In this document: positions 25,404-36,961 of the stretch, one piece after another
Layout: each line of letters opens with the position of its first letter
How positions within the stretch are numbered: position 1 is the stretch's first letter
Assembly (NCBI GenBank): GCA_013398955.1
Contig: VWPU01012691.1
Location: 372,001 to 436,000 of the forward strand
Direction of reading: 5' to 3'
DNA length: 64,000 nucleotides
DNA from: Callaeas wilsoni
Taxonomy: Eukaryota > Chordata > Aves > Passeriformes > Callaeidae
The notes under the pieces: model-generated
Seen by the model: only the letters and a program-made list of their open reading frames with translations
The model's database searches: none
What the model was told of the DNA's origin: nothing
Program-made: the position numbers and the translations under genes

Positions 25404-28400
25404 GTAGGCCTATGTTTTCTTCTGTTTGGTACAGGCATTTTGGGTTTAGCCCTAAATTAAGTGGAGCTTGAGTTATAATCGAAATGCGAGCCCTGGGCTT
25501 AAGTAAGAAAGGAGTTTCTGGTAATTAGAGCCCTTTTAAGATACAGCAAAACCTTTGAACAGATGTTTAGAGAGACCCGAGAGAGAATTTTTAAATATAC
25601 TTCTCAGTGTTACAGTGCAGTGAGGAATTCTTTTTTTCTTATTTCTTTTTAAGGAGAGATTGCTCTGTAAATTCAAGCTAATAGTAAAGGCTCACACCAG
25701 TTGCAACTGCAGCATTAACTCTCTCCTTTCCTTGCTGTGCTCTGCATGGAAATGAATGGGAAACTCCTGAGAAGCAAAAACAAACAGCATGAAAGTTGAT
25801 GAAGAAGTGGAAAATAGTCTTGGGGAAGGAAGGGGGACTAAAGTGCTTGTTACATGTTGTTGTTGAAACTTCCACGCCTTGTTGCCTCTCTTAAGGCATG
25901 TGTTTGGCACTTAAAAGTTGCTACTTTTTTGCCTTCAGTACTAATGTTTGGGTTTTTTTAATTTGCATAGTGAAAAATGGTAATTTGAACTGCTAAAAAC
26001 GATAAGGGGGAATAAAATATCCCCATTAATGCTTGCTGCAGATATTGAAGATCCACAGTGTTAAATGTCTGTGTTTAATGCTGCTGTAAGTGCCTGGTTT
26101 TGCCTTATTGAGAATGCAGACATATAAAAGTTTGCAGATGGTTTGCAGAAACTTCAGTAAGACATTGGAAACATCTGGGAGTGTAGATGGCAAAATTATA
26201 AAATCACTTAAATATAAAGTTGCATAGATACCTCTCAGCTTTTTTGCAGAACATGAAGCTGCACCTAATAATATTTTTGAGTCAATTACAAGGATTGGGG
26301 GCTATGAATTGTGATATTATTATGCTATAAATGTAATAATAATATTTTAAAGTATACTTTAGCTTCTTGGTACAATTTTTTAAAGAACTTACTGTGTTCT
26401 GAACTGAAAGAGGAAAAGCAACGTTTCAGAGTCAAAATATAAAGTCTACTTACATGACTAAGGCTTTTTTCCTCACTGAACTTTCTATTTTAGGAGTTTA
26501 AGATTCTCTGACCATTTTCTGAGCCTCTGTGTAGGACTGTGAACTGAGACCCTCAATCCTTGCCTGTGGTATGAGACTTGGCACAGCAGGCTTATTGCGA
26601 GTTTATTTTATTTTATTTTTCAAGTCGTTTGGGGCTGTCAGCACAGGATGACGAGTTTCTATTTGACTTCCAAAAGTTCAGTGTGGATGCTGGCTCAAAC
26701 GCGGGGCTGGGAGGGATGGAGGAGCGCAGGGCTGGGAGTGGCAGCTGGGCTGGGTGCTCACCCTGCACCGGAGCAGACCCTGGGGTGGCTTCTGTCACTC
26801 GCCACCAAGGAATGCCAGTGGAGCGCCTTTGCAGGGTCCCCTTCTGCTGCCTTACAGCGAGTGTGCTCCAGAAGAGCTATTCCAGGAATTGTTTTAAGTT
26901 TTATCTAGCTCTGTGAGACTATTTCTGATCGCTCTGCGAGACAAGTCAGGTGATGCCAGATTTGTGCTGAGTTGAAGGATGACACAGAGGACATGAAAGT
27001 CAACAAGATTTAAGGAGGAGACAATGTTGCCCTCTCGAAGAATCCTGTTTTCTTAAAAAAAAAAAATTAAAAAAAAAATTTTTACTTGCCTGCAGAAGAA
27101 ATATAGCCCAGGCACATTTCCCCTACAGCAAGCCTGAAGTTTCCCAACTTTGTGTGTGAATCTGGAGACTGCAGCTGTATGGACACAGAGAAGGTCGAAG
27201 ATGTGATTGAGTCTGGACATTTCTGTGTCGTTTCTGTGTACGGTTAGAGCAGCAGCTCTGCACAGATGTGACACTGTGCAGCTCCACTGCAGGATGCAGA
27301 AGGTTAAGAGGTGGGAAAAGGGAATAGGTAATATGAGCAGAATGATCACTGAGAGGGAAAAGAGAGCTAAAAGCCATCACATAGCTCATATGGCTTGTGA
27401 CTTATTAAACTGCAATGCCACTTCTGCCTTTTCTTATAAGTTTTAGTTCCTCTTCTCTGGGCCACTTTCCAACCTGTTTGATGCCTCTGAAGTTCCTAGT
27501 TTCAGTGTGTCTCCAGAGAAGCCTGTAGCTAATATTTATAAGAAAGAGAGGAATGTTTCTGTGTGTTTCATTTAGGTGCACAAACCAATTCTTTCAGACT
27601 CAAATGATGTAGCAAATGCCACCGGCAGCTCTAACTAGTGTCCTGCACTGTAAATTCTCAACTTTGTTTACTTTCTGCACCCCTGTAATTTATTCTGTGA
27701 CTCCATCACAGTTTGAGGCCTGATTAGCTAGGAAAAGGCTGAAGGATGAAGATCATGTGGAGGCAGCAGGTGGAAATATTTACATTGGGACTTGACAATT
27801 TCCAGGGGCTCAGAGCAGCCTTGGTGCTGGTAACCCCCATGTCAGCTGAGCTCTGACTCCTCTGCCCTGCTGCCCAAACCCTCTGGAAGCACTTCCCTGA
27901 CCTCTGAATAAAGGTAATAATGAAGGGAGAGGTACAATATAACAACACACAAGGCTGTGGCTGGTGGTGAAACATAAAAGGAGGGAGAGGTGGCGTTGGA
28001 GCATGACAGGGGATTTTGCTGGGCTTCACCCAGCTAAGCTGGGAGACCTAGCAGAGGTATAAAATAAATGGCAATATGATGTGTGCATATATAATATTAC
28101 ATCAGGCCTCCCTCTTCGGTTGTGTCTGTCTGGAGTGGGACAACGAGAGCTGCAATAATTTCTGGTAAGTCAGATTACTCTGGGTGCAAGAGCACTAAAC
28201 ACAGTTTAATGTGCATTTTCTTTCACTGGGTTTATTCAGAGTGGTCTGAGTACCAAAGTTACTGGAAAGAGAACGTATGGATTTTGTTTTTCCTCCTGTA
28301 GTCTCCTTTGGGATAAGCTCCCAGCAGAAGATCTATGCTGTGGCATGAACACACCACTGCCTGATCTCCCTGTCCATAGTGTGACTACAATAAGCACCGT

Positions 28401-29109
28401 GTCCTGTTGTGTTCCTTGGAGCCTAGAGAGACTGGCAAAACTTCAAGCCTCCAAAAAAGAAAAAAATCCTCCAAAGCCTTCCCAGCAGAGTGTGTGCTCA
28501 CCCAGCCCTCTGCAGACACAGAAATCTCATTTACCATCTTCAAAATGAGATGGGAGTTGGGATTGAGACCCCCTAGTGCATAAGAGAGACCAAAATCAGC
28601 CGCCTTGATTCCAGAAAAATCTCTAATCCCTGTTTAGAACTTCTGGGATGTGGTTTTGTTCCTCATATGTGACAGGGACAATGGCTTCTGAAGCAACCTG
28701 TGCTCTGGGCCCCTAGAGCAGCAAAAGCAGAGCAGTAGCCTGGCAAGGAGAGACACAAAAAGGAGAAAAAAAAAATTGAATTCCTCAAGGCCACATCTCC
28801 TCTGTTGCTTTTCTGCCTTAATTTGGCTCCAGCAAGGCTAAATTCAGCACTATAAATCACATGAGTTACCTATGCAGGGAAGACCTTGTACCCCTTTGCA
28901 TTCCTGTGTGAAGAAATATGTGACCTTTTTATGGCACATCGCTAGGAAAAAAAATTAAAAGCCAGTTTTGACTTGACTTTGCAACCTCAAGGTGAAATCC
29001 AAGGAAAGGGTAGGAGTTTTTACTCAGAGGAGCGGTCAGCCCCCAGCCTGGGAAGCAGGGAATCTTGGTGTCTGCTCTGCATGCAGATGATTGGAATTTC
29101 ACGAGTCCT

Positions 29110-29129
29110 GTTGAACCGGCCGGTCCAAC
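29110..29129. repeat. GC-rich near-perfect 20-bp palindrome
   Basis: The core ACCGGCCGGT (29115-29124) is a perfect 10-bp palindrome with two CpGs. The symmetry extends to 29110-29129 with one mismatched pair. CpG is rare in the surroundings, so retention of two in a symmetric site is notable. Confidence 0.6.
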
Positions 29130-32100
29130 TTGGCTGGTGGAGTTGGGAACATCTTGTTTGCAGCACGTCATGTGTCAGGCGGATGTACCAATTCAAATGT
29201 TCTCTCCAAAATGTCTTTTTCCACCACACACACCATCCAAACAGCCTGTTAATGGTTTGGCTTTTCAGGAAAAAAAAGAGGAAAAAAAAGGTGTTTTTCA
29301 TGCTTGGCAAATCAGTCCAGGAGGAGCAGTTTCAGCCGTGTTGGTGTGTGTGTTATGAGCTGTTTTGGGCAAATAGTCCTATCCCTACATCCACCCCTCT
29401 GACTGCCTGGGAATTGAGGTGGCTTAAATAGCTTCAAAATGTTCAAACTGGGGGAGGCGGGAGGAAAGTAGACACAACAGCTCAAATTTAGCTGTGGGCA
29501 CAGCATAATAAATTGAGCAAACCTTAAGATAAGGCATTCTGTGTTGTATTTGGTATCTGAACAGACCAGTTAATGCATGGACCCTCAACACAGAAAAAGG
29601 ACTAAAAAAAGAAGATATTTCATTTGTGCTTTACTCTGAGGACCTGGACAATGTTCTCTTCATTCAGTACTCAAAAAACAAAAGAAAACAAGCCCTGAAA
29701 GTTTGGCCCAGGGACATAATGCTGGACTCCATAGCCACCATGAAATACAGAAAATGGAATTTCAGATGTCAGTGGAGAATACAAATTCCCTCATAATTGC
29801 CACAATATGCTTGGTTTAAAAAACACTAAATAAGCGTGGAAAGAGGGTGTGTGTATCTTGTAATAACTAAAAACACATTTTAGCAATGGCTTTCCAGTTT
29901 ACCAATCCAAAAATACTGATGGTGTCAGAGATGGCATTGAAAGGGGTGTTAGTGAGGGTTACACGCGTCCCCAGTCGTGACACAGATGAGAATCACCAGG
30001 GGGATGGTGGCTGTTGCCAAGCTCTGATAAGCTAAATATGAGCAGCAAAACATAGTGTGGATTCTTCTGCTTTCAGTTTGAATGTGTAACTCTACAGTCA
30101 CTCAAGTGAATAATACTGGGATGAAAAATTAGGGCCAGCTGTATTGAAGTATGAATTTTTAATTTTTTAAAATGTTTTTTTATTTGTGCTTCCTTTGCAC
30201 TTTGTAGAGGACAATATGGGCAGCTTTTCTTGGTTAGGTTTTTTTTGTTAGGTTTTTTTTTTTTCCCCCTCTTAAAAAGGCAGGATCTATGGGATGATGC
30301 AAGAAGTAAAGATAACAGAAAACATTAGATTAGGATGTAATACACTCCTGCATCCATTGCTGATGGCTGAGAAAGTCATCCAGTCCTCCTCTTAGCCTGT
30401 GCAGATTTATTCTTGCATCTTTATTTTCCCCTGATTAAAATTCACTATCACTCCTTTCAATAAGAGGTTATTCTCCACCGTTTTGCTAAAAACAATCCAC
30501 TTTTCATATCGAGCCTGTGTACAAGCTCATTACACCTTGTTCATCTGGACATGAGTTGTCAAATCTTCCAGGTGCTTTATGGGGGATTTAAACATCCAAT
30601 TCAAATGAAAGATCTCTCACAAAGAGGTTTACCTACTGCTGCCACCATGTTCCTTTGCCTAATTATTTAAATTGCCCTGACCCCTAAAACATAATATGAA
30701 ATTACTGCACCAGCAGCACAGCTGCCCAGCCAGGGTCTGTGACAGTGAGGTGCAGTAACACTCTGCCAGCCACCAGTGATCTGCAGTTCAGGGACTTGTG
30801 CCAGCAGCTATGGCTTTTCCTTGACGGTTGCTTCCTCCATGGATTGATTCGACTGGTTTTGTAGTTTTAACTTTGAGTCCAGAACATCTGTCAGCAGAGA
30901 AATTCTGTGGTTTGGCACCCTGGTTGCAGTTGCTAACAAAGCAAAGCCCTGGAAGGGCTCTTCTGCATGTAAATTTGTCTTGCATCCGTGTTTTGGGAGG
31001 CGCAGAAAGTGTTTGGAGATGATTCCCCGCCAAGGCCTTTAGCCATTGACTTCAGGTTCCCTCCTCCTGAGAGGAGGTGAAGGGTGTGTTGTTTCTTCAT
31101 CTGTTATACCCCAGAATTTCCTTCCTGCCTGGTGATTACTCACACCCAGTTACATGGGTGCACATGTTGCAGGATGCAGGTAAAAGCAGAATCATCCTTT
31201 CCCGCACACATTACTTAATAATGCTTTCATCTACCATTTCATCATCTTCATCCCTTAAATCAGTGGCAGTCCTAATGTACTCCTGCAGGTCTTTCCTAAC
31301 CCACCCATTCAAATTTTAAGCTTTGTCTAGTTCTGCACTCAGTGGAACAGAAATAAGGAGGAAGTTGCCTGTACACAGGAAAGGTAACCGGGCAGTGGCA
31401 GCCTTACACTGTCCTTGAGAGCTGAGGTTATAATTTCATGCTTTTCCCAGGCTTTCTGTGTTAGTTTGGAAGTGTTAGTTAATCTCTGTGGGCCCCAGTT
31501 CCCAGAGGTAAAATGGACCTGTTAATACCTGTCTTATTTACTGTCACTGTAAGACTTTCACGGCTACAGAGATGTACAGCTCTGTTCTGTAGAACCCACA
31601 GCACTGGGGGCTCAGCCTTGGGCTGGGCTTTTCATCACCTGCCCTCATAACAATAATTTATTTAACTGAAACTGGAATTTAATTCTTCTGAGGGTAAACA
31701 ATTCCTTGCTCGTTTACTAAAACCCTTTCTTCATTATTTCTGCCTTTGCAAGACGGCACCAAGGACGAGCCACACAAATTCCTTGCACTCACCAGCTTTT
31801 TTTCCAAGGAGTTGTTAGGCTTTGGTTTTTTGAAGAGAGATTCATTAAAGATCTCTTGCACCTCTGCTGGTCCCAAGATGTTGTACCAAGGAGGGAGAAA
31901 AGGAAGGTGAAACCAGAGAGATTTGTTGCTAAGATTTTCCTTTGCTTGACCTGTGCAAGAGAGGAATTTCTTATCTCTTAGGAAAATACTCCAAGTATTC
32001 TCTTGGGGTGTTGTCTGGTGGGTATCAGTGTCTCCCAACAAACCCGTTCAAACTTCAGGAGCTCTAATACTCCTGAAAAATGCTCTGTGGCACTAAAAAA

Positions 32101-33304
32101 ACCCCTTCTCAGAACCTAAGTGTTACCATCCAACCTTTTTTGTATGAGCAGCTGAATGTGCTTCTACTGATTATAATCTAATTTTCCTTAATTAAAAAAA
32201 CCCAAACCTAATCTTGTATTAATTGCATTTTTATATAACTTTCTCAGATTTTTTTTTTCTGTGATTGTGTGTGTTTCCTCAGATTTCATCACAAGTGATA
32301 GAAACTCCTTTTTTTTTTCCTCATCTGCATAAGTCCATGCATTCCTTGAATATAGAGGGATGTTGTGATCATTCATCATATTGTTCTTAATTTGATCCCA
32401 AGCTGGTATTAGTGGACCACTTTGTTACTGAACACTTGCTGACCTGCAGACACTGAATTTTTTGTTGCAGTCAATTTGTTTTTTACAACTGAGTTTTAAA
32501 AGTGATGATTTTTCTAGAGGTAGAAATATTGGGAGGCTCCAGTGATTATCACAGTTGTATTCTCTCTTTTGTGGGATGGATGAATTTCAGATTATTGGAA
32601 AAATTTGTTATGTCAGTTGTGCTGGATTTTTTTTTCTTCCTCTTCAGATATCAAGTTAAATTGCCTATAGCCAGTTATCTTCTAGAAACACAGTGTATGG
32701 ATAATTTTTATCTGTTAAAGAATTAATGTACTTGTTCGGGTAATTTTGCAATACTCTGCAGTAGTAGAAGGCTGATTTTCAGTTTAACACACCAGAATGG
32801 CTGAGTACACTTATGTATTAAATTAGTAGATGAATGGAACCAGAGCTAAGTTGGGGTTGAAAATCTTGGTATGACTTTTGAGTGATTTGTTTAAGGATAT
32901 TCCACCCAAGGATTTGTAAGATAGTATGAAAAGCTTAAAGGTGGGGAGAGGTTAGGGGTTTTTCCTTTAGTTTTAAGATTCTGAGTTTTATATTGGATTC
33001 TTGGTTTCCAGGTCCCAAACAAAACAGTAATGTTATAGAAAGGACTTAAATGAGCCTTTGAAGCAGTGGACATTTCAGCTTTGAAAAATATGTGGCCTTA
33101 ATAACCTTTCTCCACAAAGAATAGGCTATAAATCCACAATTAAATTAATCTCCGCGTGTCACCCGAGCACTACTCTACCTGTTACACTAATCCTGAGCTA
33201 GGAGGCACTGGCAGACCTCAAGATGAGAATACCTAATTTTGCAAAGAGTAACTAAAATCACCTTCAAGCATTTTTGGGATGAATATACTAGCTCGATCTC
33301 TTAG

Positions 33305-33354
33305 GCTGTAATTAACCTTTGTTTTAAGCTAGCAGGGGGTTACTGCATATTAAT
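33305..33354 (+). promoter_or_regulatory. Cluster of homeodomain, SOX and POU-like sites
   Basis: Within 50 bp there is TAATTA (33309-33314, homeodomain core), CTTTGTT (about 33316-33322, SOX/TCF-like) and GCATATTAAT (33345-33354, matching the POU-III/BRN2-type GCAT-NN-TAAT spacing). This combination is common in neural enhancers. Enhancer function here is inference from motif content only. Confidence 0.2.
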
Positions 33355-34295
33355 CAGAGGTGGTTTATAGTTACTGTGAGCTTCACATGGATTTCCATGC
33401 AACTTACTTGAAGAAGTACTGGGCCCATGACCCCTGTTAGGTATTTGAACCTTAAATTTTACGTGCCCTGTCATTAGAGGTGCTGGGAATGTTGGCTAAC
33501 TTGGCGCATCAGCTGGACATCCTTTCTGCCCTGGCGTGGTCTTGGGGAAGGACTTCAGTGTTTCAGGCACTGCAGAGACTGGTGGGGGTCTCTGCAGCCC
33601 TTGGACCTCCCCCCTACTGGAAGAACTGACCTTGCCAAGAGCAGCAAAATGTTGTTGACTGGGGTCAGGTTTTGGCTGGAGATGCCAAAATAAAGGATTT
33701 ATGTAGCCTGGGAAGAATTACGAGCTTGGAAGGGGGAGATAGGTATTAAAGGTCTCAGTCGGGGTGATGGGGAGAAAAGTGTTTAAATACCGATGTAAAC
33801 TTTCATTGACTCCAAGAGGAATTAGTTGGCAGGGTCTTGTATGTGACTTTTGGGGTTAGATTTGCAGCTGACTCAAACTGACAAAGCTCCATTGAGCAAG
33901 ACCTACCGACTGAGAGTAACTGGGAGTTGGAGCCCATGTGTTTTGCAGAAGAATTATCATCTTCTTATACATAAAGTTTCTGGATCTAATAGAAGAAAAA
34001 AATTTCTTGGTCAAAGTACTTACTGTATTAATTAATTCCAGCCTGGGTTTTTGATGCCCAGGTTTACTCTATCTGAAGTTGGGATTCTAAAAATCTTTTG
34101 GGAATAAAGTTACATTAAGTTTTAATTTTCTAGCTATTTTTTTCTTTGTTTAAAAGAAGCAGATGAACTCTTTGCTCTTTAGTTAGCCTTCAAGAAGACT
34201 AATAAATTTACCATAATCTATTAACAAACTTAAACCTATGACATCAAAGACTGCAGACAAGCTGAATAAACTAACTACATAAGTTGCATATGAAC

Positions 34296-34310
34296 TTTAA
34301 ATCATTTAAA
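34296..34310. repeat. Palindrome TTTAAATCATTTAAA (copy 1)
   Basis: A 15-bp inverted repeat with a one-base centre. It extends to CTTTAAAT-C-ATTTAAAG at 34295-34311. The identical 15-mer recurs at 39286-39300. Confidence 0.7.
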
Positions 34311-34402
34311 GCAGTGGTAGGAGAAACCAAGTTTTCTGTATTGCAAAGTATTTTTTTGCTACCTATTCGAGCTGAAATCTTCCTGGTTTTTGTAAATGTG
34401 GT

Positions 34403-34439
34403 GGGACCAGGAGGGTTGGGTTTGGGTTTGGTTTTGGGG
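34403..34439 (+). promoter_or_regulatory. Potential G-quadruplex with GGGTTT repeats
   Basis: GGG runs at 34403, 34413, 34418 and 34424 have loops of 7, 2 and 3 bases and satisfy the standard quadruplex pattern. A further GGGG lies at 34436-34439. The units are GGGTTT/GGGTT rather than the vertebrate telomere unit TTAGGG. A T-rich stretch follows immediately. Confidence 0.4.
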
Positions 34440-35299
34440 ATTTTTTTGGTTGTTGTTTTTTGGGGTTTTTTCTCATTCCTGCATAAGCTCTTTGTATTTT
34501 TAACCCAGAACAACGTGATTTGTACATCTAGCTCTGGGACTGCTCTCAGCTGAGTTTAGATCTCCCTGCTGTTCACTGAGAGTCACAGCTACATCTGTGG
34601 GCAGCAAGTTGCTCTGTTTAGCATGAGATTCATTAAAATCTGTGGTTAGTGAGAGCACATGCACACAGTTATTATAAGTGTAACTGCAGAGTCCTGGTAC
34701 GTGATGCCCCAAAACTGGCTAGATCACTATTTTATGTGGACTCATCTTTGCTCTCAAATTTTTTTCATAAGAAGAATTTAAAAGCAGTTTCAGTTCTTCA
34801 CACCCAAAAGAAAAAGCAAGTCACTCACTAAGATGTCCCCTAACTTAAAAGTACCTGCTGTAGCAATAGTTTATATAGTAAACAACAATCTGAATTTTTC
34901 TCTCTGGGTCTGGGATGCAGTTATTGTCGTTTACATCCTTTCTTCTGCATCTTATCTGCAGATACTGTGCGACCAGGCACAGCAGAGTGTCCAGCAACAC
35001 AAATAGGCCATTATTCTTGCCGTGACAAAACAGCCCAAAAAAAAATCTGATCTGCTGCAAAGAAAATTTTGTTGTTCACATTTATGTGGTTGAATAAACA
35101 TGAAAAGAAGAATGAGCATGGATGAAGCTGCAGGTCCAGTTCCAAGAGGCATGACTCTGTCCTATTCACATGCACATGAGAAATTACCTTGGCCAGAATT
35201 ATTTTTGCTGCAATTACAGATGTTTACGGGGCATGCATCACAGCAGAAAAGTCCTAGGAGAAGACCTCGGTTAATTTCCAGAGTGGGGAAAAAACCCCA
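34440..35299. other. No gene seen
   Basis: Unique-looking sequence after the G-rich motif. It contains short overlapping frames on both strands (34500-35152) with no domain and no recognised repeat. Confidence 0.5.
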
Positions 35300-35369
35300 A
35301 CAAAACAAATCAATCAAACAAACAAACAAAAAGGAAAAAAAAAAAAAAAAAGAAAAAAAAAAAAAAAAC
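35300..35369. repeat. A-rich/(CAAA)n simple repeat
   Basis: A (CAAA)n stretch (about 35312-35331) runs into two long A-runs broken by a few G residues, ending at 35368. The minus-strand poly-phenylalanine frame and the plus-strand poly-lysine frame here are artefacts of it. It may be an old poly-A tail, but no retroposed body was recognised upstream. Confidence 0.85.
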
Positions 35370-36924
35370 ACAGCCACTTTTCAAGAAAAATCAAGCACCT
35401 TAAAACAAAATGCCCTTTAATGTACAGAAACCCAGCCTGAATATATTATGTACCTGTATTAATCTGATTGTATTAATTTTTGCCTTGTTTTCCCATTAAA
35501 ATCTCTGCAAGTTATTACAAGGTTGATTGTACATCCTGTATGGGCAATTTACGTGGTGGATTAAATTTAAGCAGTTATTATGAAAGTATAATCTATAACA
35601 ACAGGGGGAAAATAAGCTGTGTCTATGCAGATGAGCCATGTATACAGTGAGCTTGGGATTTGGACACGAAACAACATTTTGCTCCAGTTTGTCACACCAT
35701 AAAATGTGACAATCTGGAGGAAAGGACAAGTTCTGCATTTATTTTTTTCTTCCCCCTCTGTTTTTTCTTATAATGCACACCAGCAGTCAGACCACACAGG
35801 AAGTTTGCACAAATCTACATGGTGAAAGTGGGATGGGGAAGCAGAAGGAGCTCCGCAGCAAAGGGTTGGGCATGTTTTATTTCTTCAGCAGCTGGAAGCT
35901 GAGAGTGGCACTGTGGAATAAAATCAGCTTTGCAGGGAGGAAGCTGTATAATCAGTATGTATGACGGGCCCTTAAGATGTGATGATCTGGAACAGAGCAG
36001 TTACCTATATATGGTATTTTTGTATTGCCTCGGTAGGAGCTGCCAATTTTGAATTCCTTCAGGAAGATGGTAAAAAATGTGCTTGAACCGAGGGGTTCCA
36101 GCAGGAGTTAGCAAAAAGTTTCAGACCCAGAAGGGCTCCCTTCTGAGGAGTGTTTAATTACAGAAGCAAAGAGTTGCACAGAATAGCCGGCACCGCGCAG
36201 AAATGGTGGCTTGAGGCTTTTGTTGTTTGAATTTTTTCATAACACAAAGGAGAAACAAAAATCTTTTGAAAGATTTAAAACCAATAACCCACATGGCAAT
36301 TAACTCACAGGATACTGTGCCAGTAGATACTCTGAAGGCCAAATCCTGAGAATTGGAAAAAAAAATACATTTTTATGGGTGATGAGAACATCTATAATCA
36401 GATAGGATTAAAATGGATGGGGAAGGATATAAGTCCTCATGTTTTGGCCAACTACTGTCTGAGGTCAAGGAGAATCTTTCCTTTTTTGGCAACATATCAC
36501 TATCCGTGGAGGCTTTTGTACCTCTTAGGGATGGAAGGTCACATAAAACAAACTCCTGTCTGATCCAATGAGACAATTGCTGTTATACAAGAGCATTAAA
36601 ATCCTACTCATTGAATTTTCCTTCCTACTACTGAATTCTAACAACATTTACTTTATTGATGCAATGCATGAAAAAAAGAAAGAGCAAACCTTTCAAGCCT
36701 TATGTTACTGAAGTATGTACTCTTTTTTTAACAGCATTGTGTGCAGGATCCTAACCACTTTTTGGACCAATGAGTTTCACGGGGTAATTCTGCATTGAAT
36801 TAAAATAATTATCCATCACCGTTTGAACTTTATGTACTCTCAGATAGGTAAATTGTACACTTTAGCAGGTCAGCACGTATTCTGACATTGTTATGGGAAA
36901 GATTTGCATAAGGAAAATGTAGAC
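35370..36924. other. No gene seen
   Basis: Unique AT-rich sequence with no recognised repeat or gene. The short frames (35496-35738, 35773-35964, 36154-36576) have no domain. Confidence 0.5.
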
Positions 36925-36925
36925 T

Positions 36926-36961
36926 TCCCTCTCTCCCTCCCTCCCTCCCTCCCCCTTCCCC
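36926..36961 (+). repeat. (CCCT)n simple repeat
   Basis: About five tandem TCCC units sit in a pure pyrimidine tract (36924-36961). It is short enough to be a minor microsatellite. A homopyrimidine mirror-type tract like this can adopt triplex structure, but that is general knowledge rather than something shown here. Confidence 0.85.

Larger units (their letters stand above)
25408..34402. other. No gene seen; unique sequence
   Basis: About 9 kb with no supported gene. A-runs occur at 27055-27078, and a T-rich duplicated 'ttaggttttttt' lies at 30232-30265. A moderately GC-rich patch at 26690-26840 generates overlapping frames of up to 112 codons. A 152-codon frame at 28973-29431 overlaps minus-strand frames and has no domain. 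No transposon fragment was recognised in the whole interval, which is longer than most of the repeat-free gaps here. Confidence 0.5.

Noticed and set aside
28100..28170. Exon-like interval before a GTAAGT at 28165
   Set aside because: The upstream acceptor lacks a polypyrimidine tract, and two frames are open with no recognised peptide. A chance donor is expected at this density.
28973..29431. 152-codon plus-strand frame
   Set aside because: It contains a KKKRKKK run from an A-rich stretch, overlaps opposing frames and has no recognisable domain.
34413..34426. Interstitial telomere repeat
   Set aside because: The units are GGGTTT, not the vertebrate TTAGGG, and there are only a few.
35100..35420. 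Poly-Lys / poly-Phe frames
   Set aside because: Artefacts of the A-rich simple repeat.
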